This document shows positions 7,337-15,327 of a stretch of DNA of 38,629 nt, piece by piece. Numbering within the stretch: the first letter of the stretch is position 1; each line of letters starts with the position of its first letter. Source of the stretch: Corynebacterium sp. (GTDB lineage Bacteria > Actinomycetota > Actinomycetes > Mycobacteriales > Mycobacteriaceae). Location of the stretch: the NCBI RefSeq assembly GCF_030535495.1, contig NZ_JAUNRW010000014.1:1-38629 (forward strand), read 5' to 3'. The notes beneath the pieces are model-generated. The model worked only from the letters and a program-made list of their open reading frames with translations, was not told the DNA's origin and searched no databases. The position numbers were made by a program, and so were the translations under genes.

Positions 7337-8824
7337 ATGACTGTTCGTCGAGCGCTCGCCCCGATCATGGCCGCACTGGCCCTGACGGCGTGCTCCGCCG
7401 GTTCCACCGCCACGGAGGTGGGCCGCGTCGCGGGCCGGGAGTCGCTGGTGCTGGGCACCACGGGCGTGCCCGCCTCCCTCGATTTCACCACCACCGGCGG
7501 TGCGGCGATCCCCCAGGCCCTCATGGCGAACATCTACGAGGGGCTCGTGCGTATCGACGCCGCCGGTGACATCGTCCCCCTCCTCGCCACCTCCTGGGAC
7601 GTCTCCGAGGACGCCACCGAGTACACCTTCCACCTGCGCGAGGGAGTGACTTTCTCGGACGGCACCCCCTTCACAGCTGAAACCGCGAAGTTCTCCATCG
7701 AGAACGTGCAGGATTCCTGGACCAACGGCCTGAAGTCGCAGATGGATGTCGTCGCCGATGTCGAGGTGCTCGGCGAGCACACCCTGCAGGTCACCCTCTC
7801 CCGGCCCTCCCACCACTGGCTGTGGTCGATGGGCACACTGACCGGGGCGATGATGTCGCCCGGAGCAGTCGACCGCCTGGCCACCCACCCGGTGGGCACC
7901 GGCCCGTACACGCTGGGCCGTTTCGCGGTGGGCGAGTCCATCACCTTCCACACCCGTCAGGACTACTGGGGCGAGCAGGCCAAGCAGAACGCCGCCATCC
8001 GCTACTTCTCCGACGCCACCTCCGCCGTCAACGCCCTGCGCTCAGGTGACATCGACCTGGTGTGGGCGATGCAGGCCCCAGAGCTGCTGGACACGCTCCC
8101 GGAGGAGTATGTGGTGGAGGTGGGCACCACCAACGGCGAGGTGCTCCTCTCCATGAACAACCAGCGCGCCCCCTTCGATGATCCGAGCATCCGCCAGGCG
8201 GTGTTCCACGCCGTGGACCGCGCGGCCGTCAACCAGGTGGTGTGGGAGGGCCTGGCCACCGACACCGGCGGCACCCCGGTCCCGCCCACCGATCCCTGGT
8301 TCACCGGCGAGGACTTCGCCGCCTTCGACCCCGACCGCGCCCGGGAGCTTCTCGACGGCCGCACCCCCGACATCACCATCTCCCTGCCGTCCCTGCCCTA
8401 TGCGCAGAACATCTCGGAGCTGCTCTACTCGCAGCTGCGCGACGTCGGTTTCCGCGTCCGCCTGGAGACGCTCGAGTTTCCCGCGGTGTGGCTGGCGGAG
8501 GTGATGACCGCGAAGAACTACGACATGTCGCTCATCGCCCACGTGGAGGCCCGCGATATCCCTGCGCTGTTCGGCAACCCCAACTACTACCTCGGCTACG
8601 ACAATGAGCAGGCCCGCGACGATCTGCTGGCCGCCGACACCGCCGTCAGCGTCGACGAGCAGGTGGACCACATGGAGTCGGCCGTCGCGACGATCATGTC
8701 CGACGCCGGAGCACTGACCATCTTCAACCTGCCCAACATCGTCGTCGCCGCGCCGGGGGTCAGCGGTGTGACCCCGACCGTGGTCACCGACGCCCTCGCG
8801 CTGGCCGGAATGGAGAAGCAGTGA
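7337..8824 (+). CDS. ABC transporter substrate-binding lipoprotein, family 5 (DppA/OppA-like)
   Basis: This 495-residue extracellular binding protein belongs to the peptide/nickel/opine family 5. A signal peptide with lipobox LTAC (Cys19) anchors it to the membrane. The family hallmark appears as LATSWDVSEDATEYTFHLREG followed by FSDGTPFTAE (about residues 88-115), and GTGPYTLGRF comes later. The length is typical for the family. The next gene starts with GTG inside this gene's stop (GTGA), so all four transporter genes are translationally coupled. The ligand cannot be read from sequence; peptides are the default, and nickel chelates or other small metabolites remain possible. Closeness to the phosphonate regulator leaves open uptake of a phosphonate-containing compound, but nothing direct supports that. 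Confidence 0.88.
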   Translation: MTVRRALAPIMAALALTACSAGSTATEVGRVAGRESLVLGTTGVPASLDFTTTGGAAIPQALMANIYEGLVRIDAAGDIVPLLATSWDVSEDATEYTFHLREGVTFSDGTPFTAETAKFSIENVQDSWTNGLKSQMDVVADVEVLGEHTLQVTLSRPSHHWLWSMGTLTGAMMSPGAVDRLATHPVGTGPYTLGRFAVGESITFHTRQDYWGEQAKQNAAIRYFSDATSAVNALRSGDIDLVWAMQAPELLDTLPEEYVVEVGTTNGEVLLSMNNQRAPFDDPSIRQAVFHAVDRAAVNQVVWEGLATDTGGTPVPPTDPWFTGEDFAAFDPDRARELLDGRTPDITISLPSLPYAQNISELLYSQLRDVGFRVRLETLEFPAVWLAEVMTAKNYDMSLIAHVEARDIPALFGNPNYYLGYDNEQARDDLLAADTAVSVDEQVDHMESAVATIMSDAGALTIFNLPNIVVAAPGVSGVTPTVVTDALALAGMEKQ

Positions 8825-9738
8825 TCGCCCGCATCATCCTCAGGTTTCTCCTGTCCCTCCTGCTGGCCTCCGTGGTCATCTTCCTCCTGCTGCGACTGGT
8901 CCCCGGCGACCCCGCGCGCGTGGCCCTCGGTGTGACGGCCACCGACGAGGCGGTGGAGGCACTGGCCCGCCAACTCGGCACCGACCGCCCGCTCATCGTC
9001 CAGTACCTCGACTGGGTGGGCGGGCTGCTCACGGGAGACTTCGGCATGTCGCTGGCCTCCCGCCAGGACATCACCCCCCTCATCGTCGACCGCGCGCAGG
9101 TCTCGCTCATCCTGTGTGGTGCGGCGATGGTGCTGTCCCTGCTCATCGCCATCCCCCTGGGCATGTGGACGTCGAATCGCGTGCTTCCCACCGCCGCCCA
9201 GATCGGCATCGCCATCCCCTCCTTCCTCACCGGCATCCTGCTGGTCACCGTCTTCTCCGTGCACCTGGGATGGGTCCCGGCCAACGGGTGGATCCCACCG
9301 GGGACGGACGTCGTCGGCTTCCTGCAGCGCATCATCCTCCCGGTCATCGCGTTGACCCTGGTGCAGGCGGCCATCCTCACCCGCTATGTCCGCACCGCGA
9401 TCCTGGAGGTGCTGGACAAGGAGTTCATTCGGACGGCGCGGAGTACGGGGGCGTCGATAAGCGAGGCCCTGTGGAGGCATGGACTGCGCAATGCCGCGCT
9501 GCCCGTGCTGACCGTGGCGGGGCTGCAGCTGACGAGTCTCATCGTCGGCGCGGTGGTCATCGAGCGGGTGTTCCTCATCCCGGGGCTCGGGTCGATGCTG
9601 CTCGATTCCGTGGCGCGGCGCGATCTCACGGCGGTGCAGACGATCGTCATGCTGCTCGTGGTGTTCACGCTGACGGTCAACCTCGTCGTCGATGTCACCT
9701 ACCGGCTCATCGACCCGCGGATCAGGAGGAGCGCATGA
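8821..9738 (+). CDS. Peptide-type ABC transporter permease (DppB-like)
   Basis: This 305-residue inner-membrane permease forms half of the channel. It begins with an N-terminal membrane span followed by RLVPGDPARVALG, a hallmark of DppB/OppB proteins. Several membrane segments and the EAA-type loop precede RHGLRNAALPVLTVAG near residue 220, which docks on the ATPase. The GTG start overlaps the binding-protein stop, and its own stop overlaps the start of the second permease (ATGA). An 11-base GCTTATCGACG repeat lies inside it on the opposite strand (9452-9462), where it forces the codons TCG-ATA-AGC, including the very rare ATA. Confidence 0.9.
   Translation: MIARIILRFLLSLLLASVVIFLLLRLVPGDPARVALGVTATDEAVEALARQLGTDRPLIVQYLDWVGGLLTGDFGMSLASRQDITPLIVDRAQVSLILCGAAMVLSLLIAIPLGMWTSNRVLPTAAQIGIAIPSFLTGILLVTVFSVHLGWVPANGWIPPGTDVVGFLQRIILPVIALTLVQAAILTRYVRTAILEVLDKEFIRTARSTGASISEALWRHGLRNAALPVLTVAGLQLTSLIVGAVVIERVFLIPGLGSMLLDSVARRDLTAVQTIVMLLVVFTLTVNLVVDVTYRLIDPRIRRSA
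9452..9462 (-). repeat. GCTTATCGACG motif, copy 1
   Basis: This is the first copy in the window, inside the DppB-like permease gene. Relative to the reading frame it differs from all other intragenic copies: it is read Ser-Ile-Ser with an ATA codon. Confidence 0.8.
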
Positions 9739-10550
9739 GCAGGATGCCTGTCTCCGGGTGGATCGGGGCGTTCATCGTGGCCGTCACGGTGCTGCTCGCG
9801 CTGATCTCCCTGGTGTGGACCCCCTACGACCCGGTGCACGCGATGCCCGCCGAGCGCCTGCTGGGTTCGACTCCCGAGCATCTCATGGGCACCGACCGCT
9901 ACGGCCGCGACGTGTTCTCCCGCATCATGGCCGGGGCGCAGATCACGCTCTTCGTCGGTCTGGTCGCGGTGGGCATCTCCGCGCTGCTCGGGGTGCCGTT
10001 GGGGATCCTGGCCGGCATGCGGCGCGGCTGGGCGGAAACGCTCATCATGCGCGGCATGGACCTCATGCTCGCCTTCCCCGCGCTGCTGCTGGCGATCATC
10101 GCGGGGGCGGCGTTCGGGGCATCGACGTTGACGGCCATGGTCGCCATCGGCATCGCCGGCATCCCCGGTTTCGCGCGCGTGGCCCGGGCGGGGACGCTGC
10201 AGGTGATGACACAGGATTTCATTGCCTCCGCGCGTGTGTCCCGGGTGCCGGAGCTGCTCATCGCGCAGCGGCACGTGCTGCCGAACATCGGCGGCGTCAT
10301 CATCGTGCAGGCCTCCGTGGCCTTCGCCCTGGCGATCCTCGCGGAGGCCGCCCTGAGCTTCCTCGGCCTGGGCACCTCCCCACCGGATGCGTCGTGGGGG
10401 CGCATGCTGCAGTCGGCGCAGGCCTCGCTGGGTTCCGCCCCGCAGCTGGCGTTGTGGCCGGGGCTGGCGATCGCGTTGACTGTGCTGGGTTTCAACCTGC
10501 TCGGCGACGGCCTGCGCGATGTCCTCGATCCCTCCAGGAGCCGACGATGA
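9735..10550 (+). CDS. Peptide-type ABC transporter permease (DppC-like)
   Basis: This 271-residue protein is the second channel subunit. The start is the ATG at 9735, which overlaps the preceding stop (ATGA) with GGAGGA just upstream. An N-terminal membrane span is followed by HLMGTDRYGRDVFSRIMAG, the classic DppC/OppC signature (about residues 47-65). Hydrophobic segments surround the EAA-type loop near 170-185, and the C-terminal LSFLGLGTSPPDASWGRML is also characteristic. Its last codons overlap the start of the ATPase gene by 4 bases. Function is secure as a permease; the substrate is shared with the rest of the operon and is unknown. Confidence 0.92.
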   Translation: MSRMPVSGWIGAFIVAVTVLLALISLVWTPYDPVHAMPAERLLGSTPEHLMGTDRYGRDVFSRIMAGAQITLFVGLVAVGISALLGVPLGILAGMRRGWAETLIMRGMDLMLAFPALLLAIIAGAAFGASTLTAMVAIGIAGIPGFARVARAGTLQVMTQDFIASARVSRVPELLIAQRHVLPNIGGVIIVQASVAFALAILAEAALSFLGLGTSPPDASWGRMLQSAQASLGSAPQLALWPGLAIALTVLGFNLLGDGLRDVLDPSRSRR

Positions 10551-11968
10551 GCATTCTCTCCGTGACAGGTCTGCGCGTGGGCGATGGCCTGCTGCGTGAC
10601 ATCTCCTTCACCGTCGGCCGCGGGGAACGGGTCGGCATCATCGGGGAATCCGGTTCCGGCAAGTCACTGACGGCCCTGTCGATCATGGGACTGCTGCCGC
10701 GGGGGCTGTCCGCCTCGGGTTCGGTGGTGCTGGAAGGCCAGGAACTCATCGGGCTGAGTGACCGCCGGATGCGTCCCCTGCGCGGCGCCGTGGTCTCCAT
10801 GGTGTTCCAGGAGCCGATGACGGCGTTGGACCCGCTCATGAGCGTGGGCAAGCAGGTGCAGGAGGCGGCGGGGCGCTCGGAGGTCGGTGACCTTTTCGAA
10901 CGCGTCTCCCTCGACCCCGCCCGCATGAGCGCCTACCCGCATGAGCTCTCCGGCGGACAGCGCCAGCGCGTGCTCATCGCGATGGCCATTGCGCAGGAGC
11001 CTGACCTGCTCATCTGCGACGAGCCCACCACCGCCCTTGATGTCACCGTGCAGGACCAGGTGCTCGACCTGCTCGACCATTTGGTGGATGAGCTGGGGAT
11101 GTCGCTGTTGTTCATCACCCACGACCTCGGCGTGATCAACCGGATGTGCCGCCGCGTGCTCGTCATGTCCGGCGGTGAGATCGTCGAGGCGGGGACCACG
11201 GAGCAGGTGCTGCGGGCCCCGGAGCACCCGTACACGCAGCGCCTCGTCGCCGCGTCCCTGCCCGGCTCACCGGCGGAGGTCCGCGACCACGGCGACCCCG
11301 TGATCACCCTGGAGAACGTCACGCGCCAGTACGGGGCGACGAAGGCCCTCGACGATGTGTCGCTGGTGGTCCACCGCGGCGAGCGCCTCGGGGTGGTCGG
11401 TGGTTCCGGGTCCGGCAAGACGACGCTGTTGCGGCAGGTCGCGGGCCTCGATGTGCCCGATCAGGGTCGCGTGCTTATCGACGCCGGCGTCCAGGTCGTC
11501 TTCCAGGATCCCCGCTCCTCCCTCAACCCGCGCCTCACCGTCGGCCGTTCCGTCGCGGAGGGTGGTGGGGATCGCGCCCGCGTGCTGGAGGTTCTCTCGG
11601 AGGTGGGCCTGCCCGCCGATGCCGTCGACCGCTATCCCCACCAGTTCTCCGGCGGGCAGCGCCAGCGCATCTCCATCGCGCGGGCCGTGGCGGGCAAGCC
11701 GGAGATCCTGCTTGCCGACGAGCCCGTCTCCGCCCTCGACGTCTCCGTCCGCTCCCAGGTCCTCGAGCTTCTCGACGCCCTGGTCGACGAGTACGGCCTC
11801 ACCCTCCTGTTCATCTCCCACGACCTGGCCGTGGTTCGGCAGGTGTGTTCGACAGTGGCGGTCATGCATCAGGGCCGGATTGTCGAGCACGGTCCGACCG
11901 AGGAGATCTGGGAGAATCCCCAGCATGAGTACACGAAATCCCTCCTGGCCTCCATTCCTCGCATGTGA
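10547..11968 (+). CDS. Double-domain peptide ABC transporter ATPase (DppD-DppF fusion)
   Basis: This 473-residue protein carries two full ATP-binding domains, so one polypeptide replaces the usual DppD and DppF pair. The first has Walker A GESGSGKS (33-40) and signature LSGGQRQR (about 135). The second has Walker A GGSGSGKTT (about 285) and signature FSGGQRQR (about 367). Both have Walker B (DLLICDEP and EILLADEP) and the family-typical ALDV(T/S)V stretch. The first domain ends with the C-terminal HPYTQRL extension of the peptide-transporter class. The ATG at 10547 overlaps the permease stop by 4 bases. Such fused ATPases are common in Actinobacteria. It ends the four-gene operon. A GCTTATCGACG repeat lies at 11473-11483. 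Confidence 0.93.
   Translation: MSILSVTGLRVGDGLLRDISFTVGRGERVGIIGESGSGKSLTALSIMGLLPRGLSASGSVVLEGQELIGLSDRRMRPLRGAVVSMVFQEPMTALDPLMSVGKQVQEAAGRSEVGDLFERVSLDPARMSAYPHELSGGQRQRVLIAMAIAQEPDLLICDEPTTALDVTVQDQVLDLLDHLVDELGMSLLFITHDLGVINRMCRRVLVMSGGEIVEAGTTEQVLRAPEHPYTQRLVAASLPGSPAEVRDHGDPVITLENVTRQYGATKALDDVSLVVHRGERLGVVGGSGSGKTTLLRQVAGLDVPDQGRVLIDAGVQVVFQDPRSSLNPRLTVGRSVAEGGGDRARVLEVLSEVGLPADAVDRYPHQFSGGQRQRISIARAVAGKPEILLADEPVSALDVSVRSQVLELLDALVDEYGLTLLFISHDLAVVRQVCSTVAVMHQGRIVEHGPTEEIWENPQHEYTKSLLASIPRM
11473..11483 (+). repeat. GCTTATCGACG motif, copy 2
   Basis: Lies within the fused ATPase gene, read in frame as Leu-Ile-Asp with the uncommon CTT codon. Confidence 0.8.
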
Positions 11969-11971
11969 CCC

Positions 11972-12000
11972 TTGCGCTTTTCGATTGTGTGTTCTATTCT
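11972..12000 (+). promoter_or_regulatory. Promoter of the HNH endonuclease gene
   Basis: TTGCGC (11972-11977) and TATTCT (11995-12000) are separated by 17 bases, the ideal spacing for the main sigma factor. The transcript would start near 12007, leaving a leader of about 20 bases with GGGAGG at 12015-12020 as ribosome-binding site. The promoter begins right after the transporter operon's stop codon. Confidence 0.6.
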
Positions 12001-12028
12001 GGGGTCAACAATACGGGAGGAACAGGGG

Positions 12029-13342
12029 GTGAGCAGCATGAGCACGATCGAATTGGCCGTACCGAAGTCCACGATCGAAATGTCGCTGCGAGAGTGGACG
12101 CGTCCGAGCGCCTACTACTCCGTCTCCAACCCCCTCGACAAGGCCGCCATCCGCGGGACCCGGATGCGCCGCGAGGACTACCGGATGTGGCAGGAGGAGT
12201 TGCCCGCGAAGGACGCCGACTACCGCCTGGCCCTGGCCCGCCTGCGCAAGTCCACCGGTTGGGGTGACACGTACCTCACCTCCGCCATCTACGCCCACCA
12301 GCGCATCCGGGAGCTCCCGAAGCTGAAGAAGCTCCAGGAGCGGTTCTTCCACCTCGATCTCTTCCGGCTCAAGACGATCGACGGTGTCCTCAACAAGATC
12401 GACGACTCGATCGCCGAGCACATGGCGATCATCGACGAGGAGCTGACCACCTTCCTCACCCCCACCCGCGCGAACCAGAATCTGCCCACCCCGGGGCAGA
12501 TCGCCAAGAAGCTCAACGCCATCATCCAGACCCTCGACACCTCGGTCTCCGACAATGACGATCCACTGCCGGAGCCCAAGGGTGACTTCTCGGTCGCCTA
12601 CGACGCCGACCGCGCGTACCTCAACCTGGAGACCGATGCCGCCTCCGGCATGGAGATTGAGGAACGGGTGCGCAAGTACGCCGCCTCCCACCAGGTCAGC
12701 CAGGCCGAGGCCCTCAGCCGCCTGGTCCGGGGCGAAGGCGCCACCGACGTGACCCTCAACATTTACCGCGCCCAGGACATCCCGGACGCCCCGGGCTGGA
12801 TGTCCGGTGTCGGCTACCTCAACCCCACCATGACCAAGGAGCTGGTCGAGCGCGCCACCACCATCCGGGACATGGATGAGCTCTACGACAAGGTGACCAA
12901 CGGTTACGCCACTCCGGACGACATCCGCGCGGTGGTCATCGGATGGGACGGCAGCTGCTCCGAAGCAGGCTGCGGCACCCCGGGGCACCGCACCCAGATG
13001 GAACACCGCATCCCCCACGCCGAGGGCGGGCCGACGACCGCCGCACAGCTGGCCTGCTTCTGCCAGCCCCACCACAACGTCAAGACGGATGGCCGGATGA
13101 TCTACCTCATCGACCCGTTCACCAGGGAGAAGTATCTCCTCTACGAGGACGGCTCGTGGGTGGTCTCCGAACCCAGCGGCCCCCTCTCCCTCAAGGAACG
13201 GCGATGGTTGCAGACGGTCGGGCAGCGGAGGAACAACCGCCAGGAACGGGTTCGGCAGCAGTCGCAGGACAGGCGCATCATGGAGACGGAGACCGGTGCA
13301 TACACCCCGCCTCCGCCAGATGACGACCCCCCACCCTTCTAA
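12029..13342 (+). CDS. HNH endonuclease-motif protein (DUF222/13E12-like)
   Basis: This protein of about 437 residues has a long, mostly helical N-terminal region and a C-terminal HNH module. The module (about residues 309-350) has a zinc-type Cys pair in CSEAGCGTPGH, the catalytic stretch MEHRIPHAEGGPTT, and CFCQPHHNVKT. This architecture is that of the multicopy 13E12/DUF222 family of actinobacteria, whose cellular role is not settled. The GTG at 12029 is chosen because GGGAGG lies 8 bases upstream; an ATG three codons later (12038) is an alternative. The proline-rich acidic tail (TPPPPDDDPPPF) is typical. It has its own promoter and overlaps the convergent thpR-like gene by 4 bases at the stops. 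DNA cleavage is inferred from the motif only. Confidence 0.85.
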   Translation: MSSMSTIELAVPKSTIEMSLREWTRPSAYYSVSNPLDKAAIRGTRMRREDYRMWQEELPAKDADYRLALARLRKSTGWGDTYLTSAIYAHQRIRELPKLKKLQERFFHLDLFRLKTIDGVLNKIDDSIAEHMAIIDEELTTFLTPTRANQNLPTPGQIAKKLNAIIQTLDTSVSDNDDPLPEPKGDFSVAYDADRAYLNLETDAASGMEIEERVRKYAASHQVSQAEALSRLVRGEGATDVTLNIYRAQDIPDAPGWMSGVGYLNPTMTKELVERATTIRDMDELYDKVTNGYATPDDIRAVVIGWDGSCSEAGCGTPGHRTQMEHRIPHAEGGPTTAAQLACFCQPHHNVKTDGRMIYLIDPFTREKYLLYEDGSWVVSEPSGPLSLKERRWLQTVGQRRNNRQERVRQQSQDRRIMETETGAYTPPPPDDDPPPF

Positions 13343-13866
13343 CCCAGCCGCACCCGCTCCAGGACCTCGTACCTGGGGCCACCCGAGCGACCCTCCCCCA
13401 GTCTCGATTCCATGAGCGCCAGCTCCTCGCACAGGAACGTCGGCCCCTCGTAGACCGCCAGTGCATGCACCAGGTCGCCGACGAGCCAGCGTTCCTGTGT
13501 CCGGGCTATGGTCAGGTGCGGTTTCTGGGGCTGGGCGGGCTCCTCGAGGATCGTGTCCGCCATGAGTGACTTGAGCGGGCGCACCTCTCCCCCGACCCCC
13601 ATCCACAGTGTCCGGTGCCCGAAGGAGCCCGCCCCGTGGAGGCGCAGGGTCATAGGCGAGGACGCCGCGGCCGCCTGCGCCAGGTGCCCGAGCAGGTCGG
13701 TGTGATCGTTGGGCATCTGTCCGTGGAAGGCCACGGTGATGTGCCAGTTGTCCGGGTCAGTCCACCGCAGCCCGCGGGGGTGGGCCTCACGGATGGGCCG
13801 CAACGTGTGGACCAGGTGCTCGCGGGCCTCCGGGGAGATGAGCAGGGCGCTAAAGAGCCGTTTCAT
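13339..13866 (-). CDS. thpR: RNA 2',3'-cyclic phosphodiesterase / 2'-5' RNA ligase family (ThpR)
   Basis: This 175-residue protein of the 2H phosphoesterase superfamily has the two required His-x-Thr motifs: HITVAF (His42, Thr44) and HLTIAR (His117, Thr119). Members open 2',3'-cyclic phosphates on RNA to 2'-phosphates, and some act on ADP-ribose cyclic phosphate or reversibly join RNA 2'-5'. The N-terminus MKRLFSALLI and the 175-residue length agree with the ThpR group. Its ATG overlaps the stop of the unknown upstream gene (ATGA), linking it in an operon with that gene and an ADP-ribosylglycohydrolase. The 3' end overlaps the convergent HNH gene by 4 bases. Catalytic class is well supported; the natural substrate is not known. 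Confidence 0.88.
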   Translation of the reverse strand: MKRLFSALLISPEAREHLVHTLRPIREAHPRGLRWTDPDNWHITVAFHGQMPNDHTDLLGHLAQAAAASSPMTLRLHGAGSFGHRTLWMGVGGEVRPLKSLMADTILEEPAQPQKPHLTIARTQERWLVGDLVHALAVYEGPTFLCEELALMESRLGEGRSGGPRYEVLERVRLG

Positions 13867-14336
13867 CGGGTGACGTCGAAGGCTCCGGTGGTGTCGAAAT
13901 GCAGGCGCACGGTGTCCCCGGCGCTGGCTCCGAGCTCGCGCAGGAAGCGCGCGATGGAGCCCAGGCGGATCTCCGTGTCATCCATCATCACCGCCTGGGG
14001 GCCGAGGCGGGTGTCCAGGGAGCGGTGCCCCTGGCGGTAGACCTGGACGAGGGAGCCGATGGCGAGGGGGACGGGGACGGGGGCGTCGGCAAGCATGCCC
14101 TCGGTGACCACCACGGGCAGGGTCCAGGAGGTGACGAGGGTGGGCTCGCGCTGCGGGAACCAGGTGCCCGGGCTGGGCACGTCGGCGAAGTGGACGTGGC
14201 CGTTACTGATGCGGAAGTCGCCGGAGCCTGCGACGGTGCGGACGGCGGCGCGGTCGAAGGGTGCCGTATCGAGCAGCGCCTGCAGCTCCGTGCGGCCAGC
14301 GTGGATTTCGGCGGCGATCCAGTCAGGGATGAGCAT
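13863..14336 (-). CDS. Hypothetical protein between ThpR and ADP-ribosylglycohydrolase genes
   Basis: I do not recognise this 157-residue protein. It has no signal peptide or membrane segment. The N-terminal third (MLIPDWIAAEIHAGRTELQA) looks helical. The rest is rich in beta-forming stretches with many aromatic and proline residues (ADVPSPGTWFPQRE), and ends with GDTVRLHFDTTGAFDV. Translation coupling is strong on both sides: its stop overlaps the thpR start by 4 bases, and the upstream gene ends 3 bases before its ATG. The coupling suggests a role shared with an RNA/ADP-ribose phosphoesterase and an ADP-ribosylglycohydrolase. It could be a substrate-binding partner, but that is speculation. 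Confidence 0.75.
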   Translation of the reverse strand: MLIPDWIAAEIHAGRTELQALLDTAPFDRAAVRTVAGSGDFRISNGHVHFADVPSPGTWFPQREPTLVTSWTLPVVVTEGMLADAPVPVPLAIGSLVQVYRQGHRSLDTRLGPQAVMMDDTEIRLGSIARFLRELGASAGDTVRLHFDTTGAFDVTR

Positions 14337-14339
14337 GCC

Positions 14340-15206
14340 TCAGACGATACCGAGCAACGAGTCGACGAGCTCGGTGGCGTCGTTCGGGTGGTACTCGGCG
14401 GGGCGGTTGCGGATCGGCCGGCAGGTGTCGATGACGTCGCGCCAGCGCTGCGGGATCGCCTCCACGCCGTGGACGCCACCGAGGAAGGCGCCGACGATCG
14501 CGGCGTTGGTGTCGGTGTCACCACCCCGGCCGATGGTGCGCACGAGTGCCTCCTCGAAGCTGTCCCCGCGGGCGGCCTCGTGGACGGTGAGGGTGAAGGC
14601 GTGACGGACCCAGCCCTGCTGGACGGAGGTGTCGCCGGGTTCCTCGTCGTAGAGGCCCTCGCAGGAGTAGAGGCGGAACAGTTCCAGGGGATCGGCGCCG
14701 TCGCGGATGACTCCGGCGAGCACCCCGGTCCACACGGAGTTGACGTCGAGGCAGTAGGAGTTGGGGTGGGTGAGGGCGGCGTCGGTACGCGCCAGGGAGG
14801 CGGCCTGCGCGGGGTCGGAGTGGTAGGCGATGGCCACCGGGGAGATCCGCATGAGCGCGCCGTTGGCCTGCGAGTTCTCGTTGAACTGCCCGCGGAGTGC
14901 GCTGCTGATGGTGGCGCCGATATCGAAGGGGTGGGAGTTGTACCAGCGCCGGTAGGAGTCGAGCACGTCGGCGCGGTCGTAGCCGCCCTGCCGCACCATC
15001 GAACGGGCCAGTGCCAGCGCCATCTCCGAGTCATCGGTGGGCTGGCCGGCCGCGATGTTGTGGGTGCCACCGTCGGCCATCTCGCGGACCCCCTCCGGAT
15101 AGGCGGCGGCGATCTGGGCCGGGCTCCGGAACTCGACGAGGGCGCCGAGGTTGTCGCCGATGAGTTGGCCGTACCAGGCGCCGAGGGCGCGGTCGCGAAT
15201 CGTCAT
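14340..15206 (-). CDS. ADP-ribosylglycohydrolase family protein
   Basis: This 288-residue protein belongs to the ARH/DraG family, which uses two magnesium ions to hydrolyse ADP-ribosyl or other ribosyl bonds. The metal ligands are visible as QPTDDSEMALA (Thr57-Asp-Asp59) and GRGGDTDTNAAIVGAFLGG (about 225-243). The N-terminal RDRALGAWYGQLIGDNLGA is also characteristic. In-frame sequence continues upstream of 15206 but enters the rbs promoter region, so the ATG at 15204-15206 is preferred. It is the first gene of a three-gene minus-strand operon and lies divergent from the ribose operon. The target could be an ADP-ribosylated protein or RNA end, or a ribosylated small molecule whose ribose enters the adjacent pathway. 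The sequence does not distinguish these. Confidence 0.88.
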   Translation of the reverse strand: MTIRDRALGAWYGQLIGDNLGALVEFRSPAQIAAAYPEGVREMADGGTHNIAAGQPTDDSEMALALARSMVRQGGYDRADVLDSYRRWYNSHPFDIGATISSALRGQFNENSQANGALMRISPVAIAYHSDPAQAASLARTDAALTHPNSYCLDVNSVWTGVLAGVIRDGADPLELFRLYSCEGLYDEEPGDTSVQQGWVRHAFTLTVHEAARGDSFEEALVRTIGRGGDTDTNAAIVGAFLGGVHGVEAIPQRWRDVIDTCRPIRNRPAEYHPNDATELVDSLLGIV

Positions 15207-15263
15207 GGAGTTGAGTTTACGTGCGGCCCAGCACAACCGACACCAACCTGTGACCTGGGACAC

Positions 15264-15293
15264 TTGACGGGGGCGGAAGCACGGTCTTAGAGT
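15264..15293 (+). promoter_or_regulatory. Promoter of the rbs operon
   Basis: TTGACG (15264-15269) and TAGAGT (15288-15293) are 18 bases apart, giving a transcript start near 15300. The start falls inside the downstream operator. A weak GlxR-like sequence, TGTGACCTGGGACACT, covers 15249-15264 but matches only three of five bases in its second half. Confidence 0.65.
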
Positions 15294-15296
15294 GAG

Positions 15297-15310
15297 TGCA
15301 AACGATTGCA
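15297..15310. promoter_or_regulatory. LacI-type operator at the rbs transcription start
   Basis: TGCAAACGATTGCA is a 14-base near-perfect palindrome centred on CG, the form bound by LacI/RbsR proteins. It covers the predicted transcription start, so RbsR binding would repress the operon until ribose or a derivative releases it. It could also affect the divergent ADP-ribosylglycohydrolase gene 91 bases away. Confidence 0.75.
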
Positions 15311-15327
15311 ACACGGAAGGAGACACC

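Noticed and set aside
7337..11968. Assigning the peptide-type importer to phosphonate uptake
   Set aside because: A PhnCDE importer is already present, the cluster has its own promoter-like element, and no sequence feature points to a phosphonate ligand.
15249..15264. TGTGACCTGGGACACT as a GlxR site before rbsR
   Set aside because: Weak second half-site; mentioned only as a remark in the promoter entry.
13899..15290. 463-codon plus-strand frame over the ADP-ribosylglycohydrolase gene
   Set aside because: Gly/Val/Asp-rich low-complexity translation with no domain; the minus strand has conserved catalytic motifs.
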